Assembly (NCBI GenBank): GCA_028023455.1
Contig: JAQFVV010012666.1
Location: 847,984-911,983, forward strand
From: Epiperipatus broadwayi
Taxonomy: Eukaryota; Onychophora; Udeonychophora; Euonychophora; Peripatidae
Length of the DNA stretch: 64,000 nucleotides
Direction: 5' to 3'
This document shows, one piece after another, positions 27,868-39,834 of this stretch. Made by a program: the position numbers and the translations under genes. The stretch's first letter is position 1; each line of letters opens with the position of its first letter. The notes under the pieces were generated by a model, which saw nothing but the letters and a program-made list of their open reading frames with translations, was not told where the DNA came from and searched no databases.

Positions 27868-28340
27868 TTGGATATTTATAAATACACTAATTTGATATAT
27901 GTAAAGTATAAATTTAAAAAATTTATCCACCTAAGAGTGCTCTTCACTATCTTCATAGACTTTGTCCCTTAATGTTTTAAAAGGCGACCCTTCCCACAAT
28001 TCCATGATCTTAACATTTGCTGACTGTCTGCTAACTAAACTTCATTGTATTTGTATATTAACATAAACCTTTCCACAATTATGTGATTGTAATGTTTGCA
28101 GTCTGTATATTAATTACATGTTGTTTGTATGTGTATTTTAGCATAAATACAAACAAGACTTAATTAACAGGCAAGCAGCAACATTAAGATCTCAAAATTG
28201 TGGGAAGGTTGTTAGCCTTTCAAAATCTTAGTTGACAAAGACTATGAGGAAAGTCGAAAGAACTTCTAAGTAGATAAAATATTTAAAGTTATTATTTACA
28301 TATATCAAATTATATAAAATGCAGGCACTTCTCAAATACC
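27868..28340. mobile_element. Penelope-like element tails in inverted arrangement (PLE-1)
   Basis: 27895-28020 (minus) and 28150-28290 (plus) are inverted versions of one PLE 3' tail. On the plus strand the text CAAGACTTAATTAACAGGCA encodes the ...LINRQAA... end of the protein, followed by TGTGGGAAGG and a TCGAAAG block. A second minus-strand piece at about 28065-28140 repeats part of the left arm. The same tail recurs at 33530-33670, which makes the family assignment secure even though no long frame survives. Confidence 0.65.
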
Positions 28341-28349
28341 TGGAGCTAA

Positions 28350-28440
28350 ATTGTAAATATAAGGGATTTGAACTCAGACATTCAAACACCATTCAACTTC
28401 CAACACTATATCATACCACTGATACCAATGATCACAGACA
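28350..28440 (-). mobile_element. tRNA-derived SINE-like fragment
   Basis: The minus strand has GAGTTCAAATCCC (plus 28362-28374), an excellent B box. ATATAGTGTTGGAAG (plus about 28396-28412) stands at the A-box place, with tRNA-like spacing. The anticodon arm is not convincing. It lies between two PLE fragments. Confidence 0.45.
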
Positions 28441-28469
28441 ATGTCAAAATGATAAATAATCACTAATAT

Positions 28470-29310
28470 ATGTATTTTGTGCTGAACTATCAGTTGGTCC
28501 AGATTATCAACTTTCACAATCTAATACCAAAACTGAATCTATCTATCTCACAATTCTATATTGAAATTGTTTACAACAAATTAAGTTTAAAAAATGTTAA
28601 CATGAAGATAATAAAGTTTATAATTGAAACATTAAATTTTATTAATAAAAATATTTATGCAGTTTTAATAATGATTTTTATAAAATGTGTAATGGATGGC
28701 CCATGAGTTTACCTACTGCTGCTCAAATATGTAATTTTATAATTTCTACATATGAAGAAAATATTTTGAAAAAGTAATATTATCAAAAAAATATTACTGC
28801 ATATTATTGATATGTCGATTATGATTTTGCATGCGGTAAACCAAACACAATTAATGACTTGTTTAAGAAATTAAATGGTTAGAAAGGCCTAAGATGGATA
28901 AAACAGATGATGATTTAATATGCATTCCGTTTTTTGATCTTAAAATAACTAGAAATCAATGCATGGTGGATTACTGTATGACCATTAAACCAATAGTAAA
29001 AAGAGGTTATATTCTATATAAATCAATAGTGCCAATATCACACAAAACGGCAGATTTGAAGTCCTTCTTATTTAGAAATAATCAGCTTTGCAAATATTCA
29101 TCAGATGAAGGCAAAAATATTGAGAATATATTCAAATGAAATGTTAAATGTTGGCTACAGTTATAATCATAAATATAATGTTATTAGAGATTTTAATACA
29201 AAATATAAAAATAAAAAATTTAATAATAATGTTGATTCTCCTGGTAATAAATAAATATAGATATCAATACCATATATTTCAAATTATCAAGTAAAGTTTT
29301 TAAGAAAAAT
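28470..29310 (+). pseudogene. Penelope-like reverse transcriptase remnant (PLE-2)
   Basis: Plus-strand pieces: a frame at 28470-28706 ending IFIKCVMDGP, continuing as MSLPTAAQICNFII (the palm 'G..MG.P.SP..A' block, damaged). Next comes a region near 28805-28890 with YVDYDFACG where YVDD is expected. Then 28894-29139 carries FFDLKITRNQ, DYCMTIKPIVKRGYILYKS and SHKTADLKSFLFRNNQL. The last segment matches residue by residue in style the equivalent part of PLE-3 (FLDIFIKR, NMILKPVEIRGYIPYNS, SHKLAGLKSFLFRNDYL), so the two are the same family. This enzyme copies PLE RNA in intact elements. Here there are several stops, and the catalytic block reads VDYD instead of VDD. The piece ends at the (TA)n tract 29314-29430. 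Confidence 0.8.
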
Positions 29311-29311
29311 T

Positions 29312-29431
<120 letters not shown>

Positions 29432-29624
29432 CTACAACCATTAAATGTCTGTATTTTTAAATTATATAATAATAATTCAAACAAATATATTTAACACAGT
29501 ATTCAAAATTAAATAACATATTCTTTACCAGAAGTACTTTCAATTGTTTCACTGACAATCTTTATCAACTGTTAATACAAATGTACAAAAAATAAAAACT
29601 TGCATTACCCATCATTCAATCTAT

Positions 29625-30640
29625 TCAAATTTCCCACAATTCTGTTGTCTTTATATTAGCTGATTGTTTATTCATTAAACCACCTCTATTCCTAGATATC
29701 ATCATTGCCTCTTTAATTTTACATTTTTCACTACACCTTTCAATTTGAATAATTTTTATATCTCTATTATTAAATTTAAAACCATAATTACATGTTTTAT
29801 TATGATCAAATATAATTGATGGAATATTCATATTTACTGAAGATATATTTTCTTTCTGTACACGTTTATATAATGTCTTATGATCATTATATCATTTTTG
29901 TAATGTACATTTGGATTCCCTATATATTTTATTCCACAACCACATTCCAACATATATATAACAGAACTTAATTCAAACTTAGAAATCTTGGCTTTGGAGT
30001 TATTTATCATATCATTTATATTATTTGAAGAGAAAAAAGAAATTCTACACAAACCACTAAAAAGTTTATTAATTAATTTAGTTTGTTGATTAGATATAAA
30101 AGGAATAGAAATCCATTTATCACTTTTTAATTTACTTAATATTTTCTTATTATTACTCTTATTTTGATTATATTTTGTAATTGTATTATAAATAATATTC
30201 CTTCCATAACCAACATTCAACATATCAGTAATATATACATTAATATTTTCAATTTTATCACTAATAAATTTGCACAAATAATCATTTCTAAATAAAAATG
30301 ACTTCAAACCAGCTAATTTATGACTCATATGAACTTTAGAATTATATGGAATATAACCCCTAATTTCCACAGGCTTTAAAATCATATTATAATCAAACAC
30401 ATTATTATTTCTTTTAATAAATATATCTAAAAACTTTATAGAATCTTCCTTCTCTTCATTTAACACCCATTTTACATTATTAATCATATTTAACTCATTA
30501 AACAAATTAACTATTATTTCATTATGTGCACATATAAATACATCATCAACATATCTACAATATACTTTAATTCCTTTATATTTTAATAAACTTTTTAGTG
30601 GTTTGTGTAGAATTTCTTTTTTCTGTTTAAATACTATAAA
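29625..30640 (-). pseudogene. Penelope-like reverse transcriptase / GIY-YIG endonuclease, 5'-truncated
   Basis: The minus-strand reading starts inside the palm near 30640: KQKKEILHKPLKSLLKYKGI, then CRYVDDVFICAH (catalytic YVDD intact), WVLNEEKEDSIKFLDIFIKR, SHKLAGLKSFLFRNDYLCKF and WISIPFIS. It reaches KFELSSVIYMLECGCGIKYI, the start of the GIY-YIG nuclease. A shift near 29930 moves the nuclease to 29625-29831, which ends with FDHNKTCNYGFKFNN and the ...KEAMMISRNRGGL.NKQ tail. PLE proteins combine these two domains to nick and copy at the target. The first part of the long open frame (30640-30787) is antisense of the inverted arm and not real protein. The fingers domain is absent, so this copy cannot be active. 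Confidence 0.85.
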
Positions 30641-30679
30641 TGATATGATAAATAACTCCAAAGCCAAGATTTGTAAGTT

Positions 30680-31034
30680 TGAATTAAGTTCTGTTATATA
30701 TATATATGTTGGAATGTGGTTGTGGAATAAAATATATAGGGGAATCCAAATGAACATTACAAAAACGATATAATGATCATAAGACATTATATAAACGTGT
30801 ACAGAAAGAAATATATCTTCAGTAAATATGAATACTCCATCAATTATATTTGATCATAATAAAACATGTAATTATGGTTTTAAATTTAATAATAGAGATA
30901 TAAAAATTATTCAAATTGAAAGGTGTAGTGAAAAACGTAAAATTAAAGAGGCAATGATGATATCTAGGAATAGAGGTGGTTTAATGAATAAACAATCTGC
31001 TAATATAAAGACAACAGAGTTGTGGGAAATTTGA
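30680..31034 (+). pseudogene. GIY-YIG endonuclease end, inverted arm copy of PLE-3
   Basis: The plus strand encodes MLECGCGIKYIGES, a stop, TLQKRYNDHKTLYKRVQKE, another stop, and then the 68-residue frame 30828-31034 (FDHNKTCNYGFKFNNRDIKI, EAMMISRNRGGLMNKQ). It mirrors 29625-29990. Compared with the left arm it keeps the sequence between 'YIGES' and 'RYNDH' in a better frame, so the two arms have decayed independently since they formed. Confidence 0.82.
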
Positions 31035-31184
31035 ATAGATTGAATGGTGGGTAATGCAAGTTTTTATTTTTTGTACGTTTGTATTAACAGTTGATAAAGA
31101 GTGTCAGTGAAACAATTGAAAGTACTTCTGGTAAAGAATATATTATTTAATTTTGAATACTGTGTTAAATATATTTGTTTGAAT

Positions 31185-31187
<3 letters not shown>

Positions 31188-31244
<57 letters not shown>
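31188..31244. repeat. (TA)n microsatellite joining PLE-3 and element A1
   Basis: About 28 TA units. The PLE-3 tail ends on its left and TGTAACCCCC of A1 starts on its right. Confidence 0.95.
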
Positions 31245-31247
<3 letters not shown>

Positions 31248-33129
31248 AACCCCCACGTGACCGTGACATTTCACTACCTACTCCAATCCTTGCTTGACGA
31301 TTCCTTTTTTTGTTGGCACCCGCTGTGTTCTTCCGTCCGGGGATTACATGATGTTCTGCGACGATAATTTCTAACACCCATACACGTACGCTTTATTTAT
31401 TTTATACATAGATTCGAATCGAATCCCAGTAATAGGCGCCAGGAGAACTTTTAGAAGAGTCCGCCACGTATGTGCATAAGCCCACTCAATTACATCACAA
31501 AACATGCCCGTGCCTCGCTCCAGTCGGAAACATGAAACGAACACAGCCACAATTACCCTTCACACTACCTCCATTATTATAATCATAGAAGGGCCCGCCC
31601 TACATCCCACAGAACAAATTAATCCAACTTAACTTTAGTCTAAAAAAGCATCACGACATAAGCATAAAATCAATAAAATCCCACCCCCAAAATATCAACT
31701 GCATTCAGCATAAAATCAATAAAATCCCACCCCCAAAATATCAACTGCATTCATTTCCATACAAACAAACTTACGCTAAAGCATTCATTCCGATATATAT
31801 AAATTTATGTTGAAATTCCAAGCAATTAAATAACAAAAAAAAATTAGCTACATAAATATTTATTTAATCTGTTTAATAATGATTAACGCAGGTATGTGAT
31901 CGGCAAGCCGAGACAATTAACGGTAAACTTCAAATTACTTTGCACATATTATTTCAGACTGTTGATCAGTCGGCAAATTTATTAGGTAAAAAAATTCTCG
32001 AACTGTTCATAAATGATTAATATTAATTATACTGTTTTAGATTAATGTCTTTCTAATAGTTCTGGATATTAAAGTTATTTCTTTAAGTGCACAATTGAAT
32101 ATAACAAATTTTACGATAGCTACCTGTGAAATGTAGAACGACTGTAATGGGATCCTGAGCGAAGATTATTCTTTAATGAGGTATTCCGGCGATTTGCGCG
32201 GTCTCCAAGCGAGCGTGGTCCTAATATGAGGTTCTCCGGTGGTATGAGCATCTTGATGGCAATCAGCTGGACTGGACGCGGAGGTCCGGCGGTCAAGCCG
32301 CGAATTCTATATTCAGCAACGCATGGCAGTTAGATTCATAACGTCTAATAAAAATCAAGTCTCTTAATAATTTCTCTAAAGAAGAGCACAACTGTCCTCT
32401 GAAAACGCTGTTCGGCCTTTTTGATCTTTGCCTTCACGCCCTCACACCTTGAATTTTTCTCCTCCAATCAATCCCATGCACCTGTGAGTCCCTTTATTTG
32501 ATAAGTCCATCGCGTGTCAGCTCAACTCCGAGATTTCTGGGATTGTTGACATTAGTTTGGAATTTAACCGTTTTTCTTAGGTATTGTTTCTCTGGGGACA
32601 GAAATCTGAGTCGTACAATAGCGGTGTACACTTTCTCACACCTCTGTTTCTAATTTTGGCTTGTTTTATCTCGGCGTACCAGCACATATCCTGCCTATTG
32701 TTTCAATTTCTAATTTTACATTTACTAATTACGTTTGTACAAATTAATCTGAGATTGCTTGGAATTTCAGAACATATTGCTAATTAATTTAAATTATTTG
32801 ATAAAAGTTAAACTTGCGTTCAATCATTCTTCTTTAATTAATCAAAAATGAATAAAAAAAAAACTACAACGACGGATTATAGATTTATTCTTAGCACACA
32901 CACACACAAAATAATAAAATAACAACAATTTTTACTCTTTTTTTCAATAAATCTGACAGGTACTCTTATATAGCTGCGATCGGCTTTTAGAAACGGCTGT
33001 TCTTCGCTTATTATTAAAGCAAGACCGCTTTTATAAAAGTTTTGTCCCTGTCAGTTATTTCGTCCATTGATTATAGTTAAATATACCCCCATACGCCTGG
33101 GTTTGAATACCATGTAACGCTATTCCGTT

Positions 33130-33132
<3 letters not shown>
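31245..33132 (-). mobile_element. LTR-like element A, copy 1 (solo LTR candidate)
   Basis: A 1.89-kb unit with TGTAAC at the left edge and GTTACA at the right, with (TA)n outside both edges. It is the inverse of A2 (60049-61995). The shared blocks include the end TGTAACGGAATAGCGTTACA (right edge read inward), CAGCTATATAAGAGTACCTG near 32960, the GGGATCC-containing block near 32150, and the GGCGCCAGGAGAAC block at 31435. A minus-strand poly(A) signal (TTTATT on plus, about 31391) lies near the inner 3' side. It is GC-richer than its surroundings (for example 32180-32320). No open frame is shared by the two copies. This is typical of a solo LTR, although a non-autonomous element of another class is not excluded. 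Confidence 0.6.

Positions 33133-33174
<42 letters not shown>
33133..33174. repeat. (TA)n microsatellite joining A1 and PLE-4
   Basis: About 20 TA units with the GTTACA end of A1 on the left and PLE coding remnants on the right. Confidence 0.95.
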
Positions 33175-33177
<3 letters not shown>

Positions 33178-33750
33178 ATTGCATTTTACACACCTCATAC
33201 ATTAAACAAATTAATAAACAACTCCATAGATAAAACCTCATTTATAAATAAAAATTGTGTCATTTATAAATGGATATGTAGGTGTGGCAGTATATATATA
33301 AATGAATCTATATGTATGTTGGAAAAAGGACTAAAGAACACTTGCTATTATTAAAACGTGTACAGAAATTGAAACAAAATTGCATAATAGATAATAATAT
33401 TTTAGCATTAGTTTTAATGACCATAATAAATCATGTATTTATGGTTGTGATTTCAATTTTAACAGTATAAAAATATTGCATTAAAAAAAAATAACAATAA
33501 AAGAAAAATAAAGGAAGCTATGCTAATATACAAATATAAACATGACTTAATTAACAGGCAAGCAGCAAGCATTAACATCATGGTATTGTGGGAAAGTTAG
33601 CATTTCAAAGCTTTAGTTGACACAGATTACTGGGATAATCGAAAGTGCACCTAAGTGGATAAAATTTGTTAATTGTTTATTTACTGTATTTACAAATATT
33701 AAGTTATATTATTATGTATATTGTTTTAAAAATACAGACATTGAATCATT
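33175..33750 (+). pseudogene. Penelope-like GIY-YIG tail remnant (PLE-4)
   Basis: In broken plus-strand frames one reads a Cys/Gly-containing start (TGTAGGTGTGGCAG at about 33278, the 'C.CG' of the nuclease), then AATGACCATAATAAATCATG (the 'DHNKSC.YG' block near 33415), KRKIKEAMLI-like text near 33505, and the LINRQAAS tail near 33550. The order matches PLE-3 and PLE-1. A TCGAAAGTGCAC block at 33639 and AAAATACAGACATT at 33729 complete the 3' tail, which passes into (TA)n at 33751. No frame longer than a few dozen codons survives. Confidence 0.65.
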
Positions 33751-33775
33751 ATATATATATATGTATATATATATA
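33751..33775. repeat. (TA)n tract joining PLE-4 and element B1
   Basis: Imperfect TA run (one TG interruption) between the PLE tail and the TAGTAACG start of B1. Confidence 0.9.
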
Positions 33776-35798
33776 TAGTAACGATATATAAATATGTCGT
33801 TACATTAAATTAAAATAAAAACTTAAAAGTTCGCAAATAAAAGTAAAAAACTAAATGCTAAAATTAAAATGTTTGTTAAACGTATATACATTCGCACAGA
33901 TGCCAAACTTTAAAAAAAAAAAAATTTTAAAAAAACAAATAAGTATTTGAACGTACTTTTTTATAAAAAAAAAAGTACAAGATTGAAAAATAAAAACAGG
34001 TATTAATTAATGTAATCTGTAAATGGAAATGATTGTTTATGAACTATCGAAAACCAAACTGGCCCTTGGGCTCTATTATAATTAAAATGATCTGATGAAA
34101 GATAGGTAAGAAAATAAAGAGAAATTAGCTTGACCAATGGAAGCACTAAGCCTTGGCTCAGACCCTAATGAAAGTGATGGATTAGTGATGTTTTGTTGAT
34201 TGAATCCGTGTGGATAATATAAAAAGGGAAATACAGTTTTTTCTGAAAGTTCCAGCTTGTGTGTTTGAGAGTTGTGGCAGGACACACATACCACACTCTA
34301 TTTAAAAAAGAAAAAGGAAAAGACTGTGATACCTTGAACCAGCTATTGCCATCTCCAGAACATTATCTTTCAATGGAGGCATCGCGGGAATTAAAAGCAG
34401 AAACCTGGACTCTTCTACCGTAAGCTATATTGACATGAACTCTAAATTTAAAAATAATTAAGAACTTTCGTTCAAGCTTATGAATTTCCATCTGACTTTT
34501 TTAAGTTTAAAATCAAATTAATAATGTTTAATTTTATATGTTTTCCAATTGATAAAAATCATTTCCATTTTTTTTTCTTATTGTATAAATTGTTTATTGT
34601 TTAAATTTTAAATGATGAAATTTATGTTGGGTATAGACGTTGCATAGATTCGTTAGCGGTTGATTATGTTGAAGTTTTCACATTTGATTAGAATATATAG
34701 GTCAATGATGTTATTGCGGGCATCTTACGATGAATGCCATGGGGCCTTGTATATTCCCTTTGCAATTGACGTTATCGATGATTTTGTATTTTGATTGATT
34801 GTGTTTAATTGGGATGTTTTTGACCATGGAATCTATGCAGCCGATCTATACTCAACGTTTTACAAACAAATTTATAAAAATAATCTGTGCAAACATATTT
34901 AAATGTTAAATTTAAGTCGGGCGTGAATGTCTATATAGTTTTGTAAAGTTATATTAAGGGAGGGTAATCTTAGGTTATTCATTTCGTAGTTGAATTGGTT
35001 CAATGGATTGGATATATTTGTGTAATTGTAGATATAGTATGAGATCTGCTACAGGCAGGATTATAGATATCCACCACACACCTTCTGTTTGCCTATGGAT
35101 GGATTTGTAAGACAGCAAAGGACCACAGTCCATTCCTATGGAGTTCTATGTTTATTGTTCTACTTGCCAACAGATGTCACATTCCTGTTGGTGGAGAGGC
35201 AATGCCTTCTCTAATTTTACTTACTGATCAGATGTACATTCTTGACAGTATAGTATTTTGTGTTGTCATATTTTCATGCTACATTGAATACATAAATGTG
35301 TCAGATGGATTGGCGCCGGTTTGATTGCGAAATTTGTTGCCTAAGGTAAATCAGGGAATAATATTTTCTTTTCATATGCAGATCTATGTAGTCTATTCAT
35401 ACTTGACTATCTAAATAAAATATTAAATTCATTGTAATTTACTTAAATGTAAAACTAAAGATTAATAGAAAAATCTAAAATGTTGAATTTATTCCTCAAA
35501 ATTTAAATGTTATTTTATATGTGCGTAAATAAATATTTTTATGTGTTAATTTCTGGCAGTGGCTTTTATTTATTTATATTTATGATATAAATTAAGATAT
35601 AGATTTTTATCTCTGCGTCTCCACTGAGCTAGTGACTTGGGCTAACAATCTGAATATTTAAATAAAGGGGAATCTTAACAGCGCGTATCTGCCTACTCTA
35701 TAAATTTTTCTAGGTTTAAATGCGTAGATGACGCCTTGTAGAGCAGATATCGTAGTTTGTGGTTAGATTTGATCTTCACTTTTATTTCGGTCGTTATA
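33776..35798 (+). mobile_element. LTR-like element B, copy 1 (solo LTR candidate)
   Basis: Collinear with B2 (45172-47445). Shared landmarks are the palindromic left end (TAACGATATATAAATATG then TCGTTACA), CTTGACCAATGGAAGCA, ACATCGCGGGAATTAAAA-type text, GGAATCTATGCAG, and CACTGAGCTAGTGACTTGGG near the right end, followed by an AAATAAAG poly(A) signal. The right edge CGTTATA at 35798 is a one-base variant of CGTTACA and is followed by ATATATAT. The copies share no conserved reading frame: a minus-strand frame at 34082-34294 recurs as 45420-45662 only in part. An LTR without internal genes is the simplest reading. Confidence 0.55.
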
Positions 35799-36169
<371 letters not shown>

Positions 36170-36179
36170 ATATATATAT

Positions 36180-37400
36180 ATTTCAGTGTATGAGATTGCA
36201 TAGAAATAATAAAAATTATATTATATAAAATTGTATTTAAAAATCATATATGAAACTTATTATTTTTTTATATTTAATTTAGCAGTCAGAAATGATGCAA
36301 TTCTTTTAAAAAGTTTCTCAAAAACAATTACCCGGAAAAGTCCATTAGTTAAAAGTTAAAAAGATTACAATTTTGTAATAGTAAAATAAATTCATTAGTG
36401 GAAATTTTGTCCACGCCAACTTGTTTTAAAATCATAAGACCTATTTTAAAACAATCGTTCGAGAAACTGATAACAGAATTGCATTGTTTCAAAAGTCTTA
36501 TGAGATAAAAAAGGATCCGGTTAGCCAATTTTAGCTGTGTTTAAGTGATTAAAATGCCTCAGGTCCAGCAGTAGTTGCTATGCTACATCACCAAAATAGG
36601 AGTACAAATACTGCTGGATTTGAATCCAAGGAGGGAGGAGACAACCATAAATTTCATGATGCTAAACCAAATCCACATCAGTTTGAAATTTTATCCAAGG
36701 TGCCATGAGTAGGGGAAATTTCATCTTCCCCTACATTCCAATATGGTTATCTTGTAATGAAGCTCTGGATCCCATACTTATGAACTCTAAAATATCTGTT
36801 TATAAAGTGAAATAAATGCTACCTGTCATGCCTTACTCATACCCAATTACTAGTGCACTAATGCTGATGAACATTACTCGTGTCAAGGACTGATACTCCA
36901 TGTATCAAGATAAAACAACTTTAGCTGCTTTTGATTATCAAATTCTGTCTTCTTTATAATTGTGATGCTCTATTCTGATACTAGGTTTAAATGTTTTTAT
37001 ATCATGTAACTCTTTGTATCATAACTATATATAATGTATCCTATCATTAAGCCTCTATTTAATATGTTTTCCTTTTTTTTATTTCCATGCGACAAATAAC
37101 TCTAGTTTATTATGTTTATGTATTTATGTTTTTAAAATGCTAATAATATTTTCAAAATCGCTAACATACAGTTTATTTCTATTTTTCCTACCCATTACTT
37201 ACACAGTAATTAAGAATGTAGATCAATTAAAAACAAGACTTATGCAACTTATGCAGGTGTTCACAATTTTGGAAAAACAAAGTCAGTAAGTTATAAAAAA
37301 TTGGTATAGAAAACAGATCAACATCTGTTTTCATGAAAATGTTTTTTTTTCTTATTAAATAATAATAATGTGCTATTCTTAACTTTCAATGTACTTTATA
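36180..37400. other. Mostly unassigned; SINE-like block at about 36530-36650
   Basis: GGATTTGAATCCAAGG at 36616-36631 resembles a B box in a locally GC-richer block starting near 36540. The A box is poor, so a SINE body is only possible. The rest is AT-rich without recognisable features. Confidence 0.3.
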
Positions 37401-37410
37401 TATATATATA

Positions 37411-37659
37411 TGTCCACAGATGGCGTTCTACCAAAAACACCGATCAAGCGTATGTTTTGTTTACATAAACGTCAGAGTAGTATTCACTATCTCTAACTAT
37501 AATTCCACTTTCAGATCATGATTTCAAGCTATTTCCTATCATCAGTGAAAGACAGCAAATAGCTTGAAATCATGATCTGAAAGTGGAATTATAGTTAGAG
37601 ATAGTGAATACTACTCTGACGTTTGATCGGTGTTTTTGGTAGAATGCCATCTGTGGACA
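37411..37659. mobile_element. TA-flanked foldback transposon (MITE), 249 bp
   Basis: TGTCCACAGATGGCGTTCTA at the left and its inverse ending at 37659 start two arms of about 100 bp that are almost perfectly complementary, around a loop of about 22 bases (37535-37556). The left arm has about 21 extra bases near 37450 (TATGTTTTGTTTACATAAAC, itself palindromic). TA lies immediately outside both ends, the target duplication of Tc1/mariner-type transposases. No coding capacity. Confidence 0.85.
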
Positions 37660-37702
37660 TAAATACAAGCGTTAGCAAGTTTTTTAACTTGCATTTTTGT
37701 TT

Positions 37703-37705
<3 letters not shown>

Positions 37706-37748
<43 letters not shown>
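37706..37748. repeat. (TA)n microsatellite
   Basis: About 21 TA units, 47 bases to the right of the foldback element. Confidence 0.95.
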
Positions 37749-37750
<2 letters not shown>

Positions 37751-38600
37751 CTTAACTATTACCACCACCCCTTTTATTTATGTATCAACTTATTTACTTT
37801 CATAATAGCATGTATTAACTGAGATTGGTATTTATTAAATGTGTGGAGAGTTATGAATTACTTAAAGTAAAAGGGAGGGGGGGATGTTTATGTCTTCAAA
37901 TTCTATATTTTAGTTAAATTTATCATCCATGCCTGTTTAAATTAGTAAGATAGTATATATAGCTATATATTCTGTTATCCTCAAGTGTTATTTGCATATA
38001 GGCCACTTCATTTTATATTATGTATTTGTGCTTCTCTTATATGGAGGTATTTGCAAAGTCGAGCATGATTGTCATTTCTCAATTATTTCTGATGTATAAA
38101 TCAAAGACAATCTTAGTTCTTAAAATCAACTATTATATAATATTTACTAGGCTAGTGTCTGACAAATAATCAGACACATTTTTTATGTTTTATTAATATA
38201 ATAAATTTTAAAACATATATCATACATTTTTCAAATCATTGCTTTCTTTTATTTAAGTTACTATTAATTTATAAGTGATGCTCAGGATGACTAGAAGATC
38301 CCCACTACAATATATAATTAATACACAAGGTCATGAGCCTTCATTGTTTCTAAATCATAGTTCATTTTCAGTTAGTCTAGCATTACATTTAGCTTAGAGT
38401 CTTTTTGTGTCTTCGATGAGCAATGCCGGTGGTGATAAATGAAATTAGATCAATATCATCGGGATTGTTGCTCATAAGATGGTAGATCTGGGAAATAGGC
38501 AAATATGGCATAATTCATGAGTGTTCCTGACTTATGTATCTTGCACATGAATGGATTTGAGATACTTTTGCCAAGAAGCTAGATCTTATTATGTGAACGT
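37749..38600. other. Gene-free AT-rich stretch
   Basis: No gene, RNA or element recognised. A G-rich AGGGAGGGGGGGA at about 37871 is the only compositional feature. Confidence 0.5.
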
Positions 38601-39370
38601 ACAAACCGACTGGTACAATATATATATTAAAACAAAGATTTGCACGGGTTAAATGTATAAATACATATTTTGCGGGTTCATCCATGTTAAAAACTTTTAA
38701 TATTAATATACTGACGTTTCGACTTGGTCACACAAGCCATCCACAGAGTTATAAAAGGTAGAAAAATGGTTGTAGAGGCACTACAATCACTGAATCAAAT
38801 AAAACGTTAAAATTCCACCAATAGCAAAAATGTTAAATTTAGGAATGTTTTTTAAAAAAATCTTTCCAAATAGGAGGAAGTTTTCATGTATAATTTTGCT
38901 TATTGATACAATCTGGCCTTTTAAGTATCTCAATGGTTTCTCTAATTTTGCACTGGTAGAGACTATCACATCTGGATATGTTCCTGGTACTAGAAAAATC
39001 AATTTTATGACCGGAATCTATAGTATGGAGTGAGAGTGCTGATGATGATGAGTGTTGTTTAATTGCATTAGCATGCTCATCTAACTTAGCACTGACATGA
39101 TGATTACTCATACCTATGTAAGAAGCTTTACAATTTTTACATGAGATTTGAAAACATTTTTTGGGGTAAAGTCTGCTAGTCTTAAAAAGTTGAACAGTAC
39201 AAAATTTTGTAAGATTATTTTTTTTTAGGTTTTAAACAAAAATTGACAAGATAATGAAGATTTTATTTATGACTGAAGAATAAATCCTCTGGTAAGGCAT
39301 TCTGCAATTTTATGCTATTCTCTACACTTAAAAACCTTCTACATTTAAAGTTTTGCTTCGTGAAAGTTAA
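38600..39370 (-). pseudogene. Penelope-like GIY-YIG domain remnant (PLE-6, second subfamily)
   Basis: The minus strand reads LFKTSRLYPKKCFQISCKNC then KASYIGMSNHHVSAKLDEHA, SSSALSLHTIDSGHKIDFSS and CKIRETIEILKRPDCINKQN. CKNC..SYIG is the nuclease entry motif. The following spacing, Leu-x-Glu-His, the 'H...sGH.iDF' block and IRE.IEILKRP are typical of PLE proteins. It is closer to PLE-5 (same REAI.ILKRP tail) than to the PLE-3 group. The reverse transcriptase lies, if anywhere, to the right, where ...NALPEDLFF...-type text at about 39270-39310 is already broken. The long frame 38884-39111 covers the nuclease tail. The start of the nuclease is in another frame, so it is a pseudogene. Confidence 0.75.
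38711..38746 (-). ncRNA. Hammerhead-ribozyme-like core in the PLE-6 terminus
   Basis: On the minus strand CTGTGGATGG is followed by CTTG-TGTGAC-CAAG and TCGAAACGTCAG. The CTTG/CAAG pair gives a short stem II between a CUGANGA-like block and CGAAAC. The same CGAAACGTC end occurs in PLE-5. Confidence 0.35.
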
Positions 39371-39671
39371 AATTTTTAACAAAACCAAGAAAAATAAAGC
39401 CATTAACTAAGAACAATAAGCAATATATTATTTTATCTCAGTTAAAAGAAACAAATAATTTCCAAGTGGGAAATAGTTATTTAGTAACTTCTTATCATTT
39501 ATTAATATTTTCTTGGTATAAGTAAAAAAAAATAATTGAAAGAAATATTAAGAAGCAAAGGAAGATGAACTAAAAACATATTTTAGCTCTCTTTCTAGGT
39601 ATCTCATCTGCATTTAAAAATAATGCCGTTTATAAATTAAAATATGTTTTTATTCATCAAGAATTATTTAA

Positions 39672-39834
<163 letters not shown>

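Larger units (their letters stand above)
29435..31187. mobile_element. Penelope-like element as a large foldback (PLE-3)
   Basis: 29435-30032 and 30630-31187 are inverted repeats of nearly 600 bp with only scattered differences, for example 29632-29830 against 30828-31030, each encoding the same 68-residue peptide. Between the arms lies about 600 bp of reverse transcriptase sequence on the minus strand. Both outer ends run into (TA)n tracts (29430 and 31188). The structure equals a minus-strand PLE 3' part preceded by an inverted copy of its own tail, as PLE copies commonly show. Confidence 0.85.
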
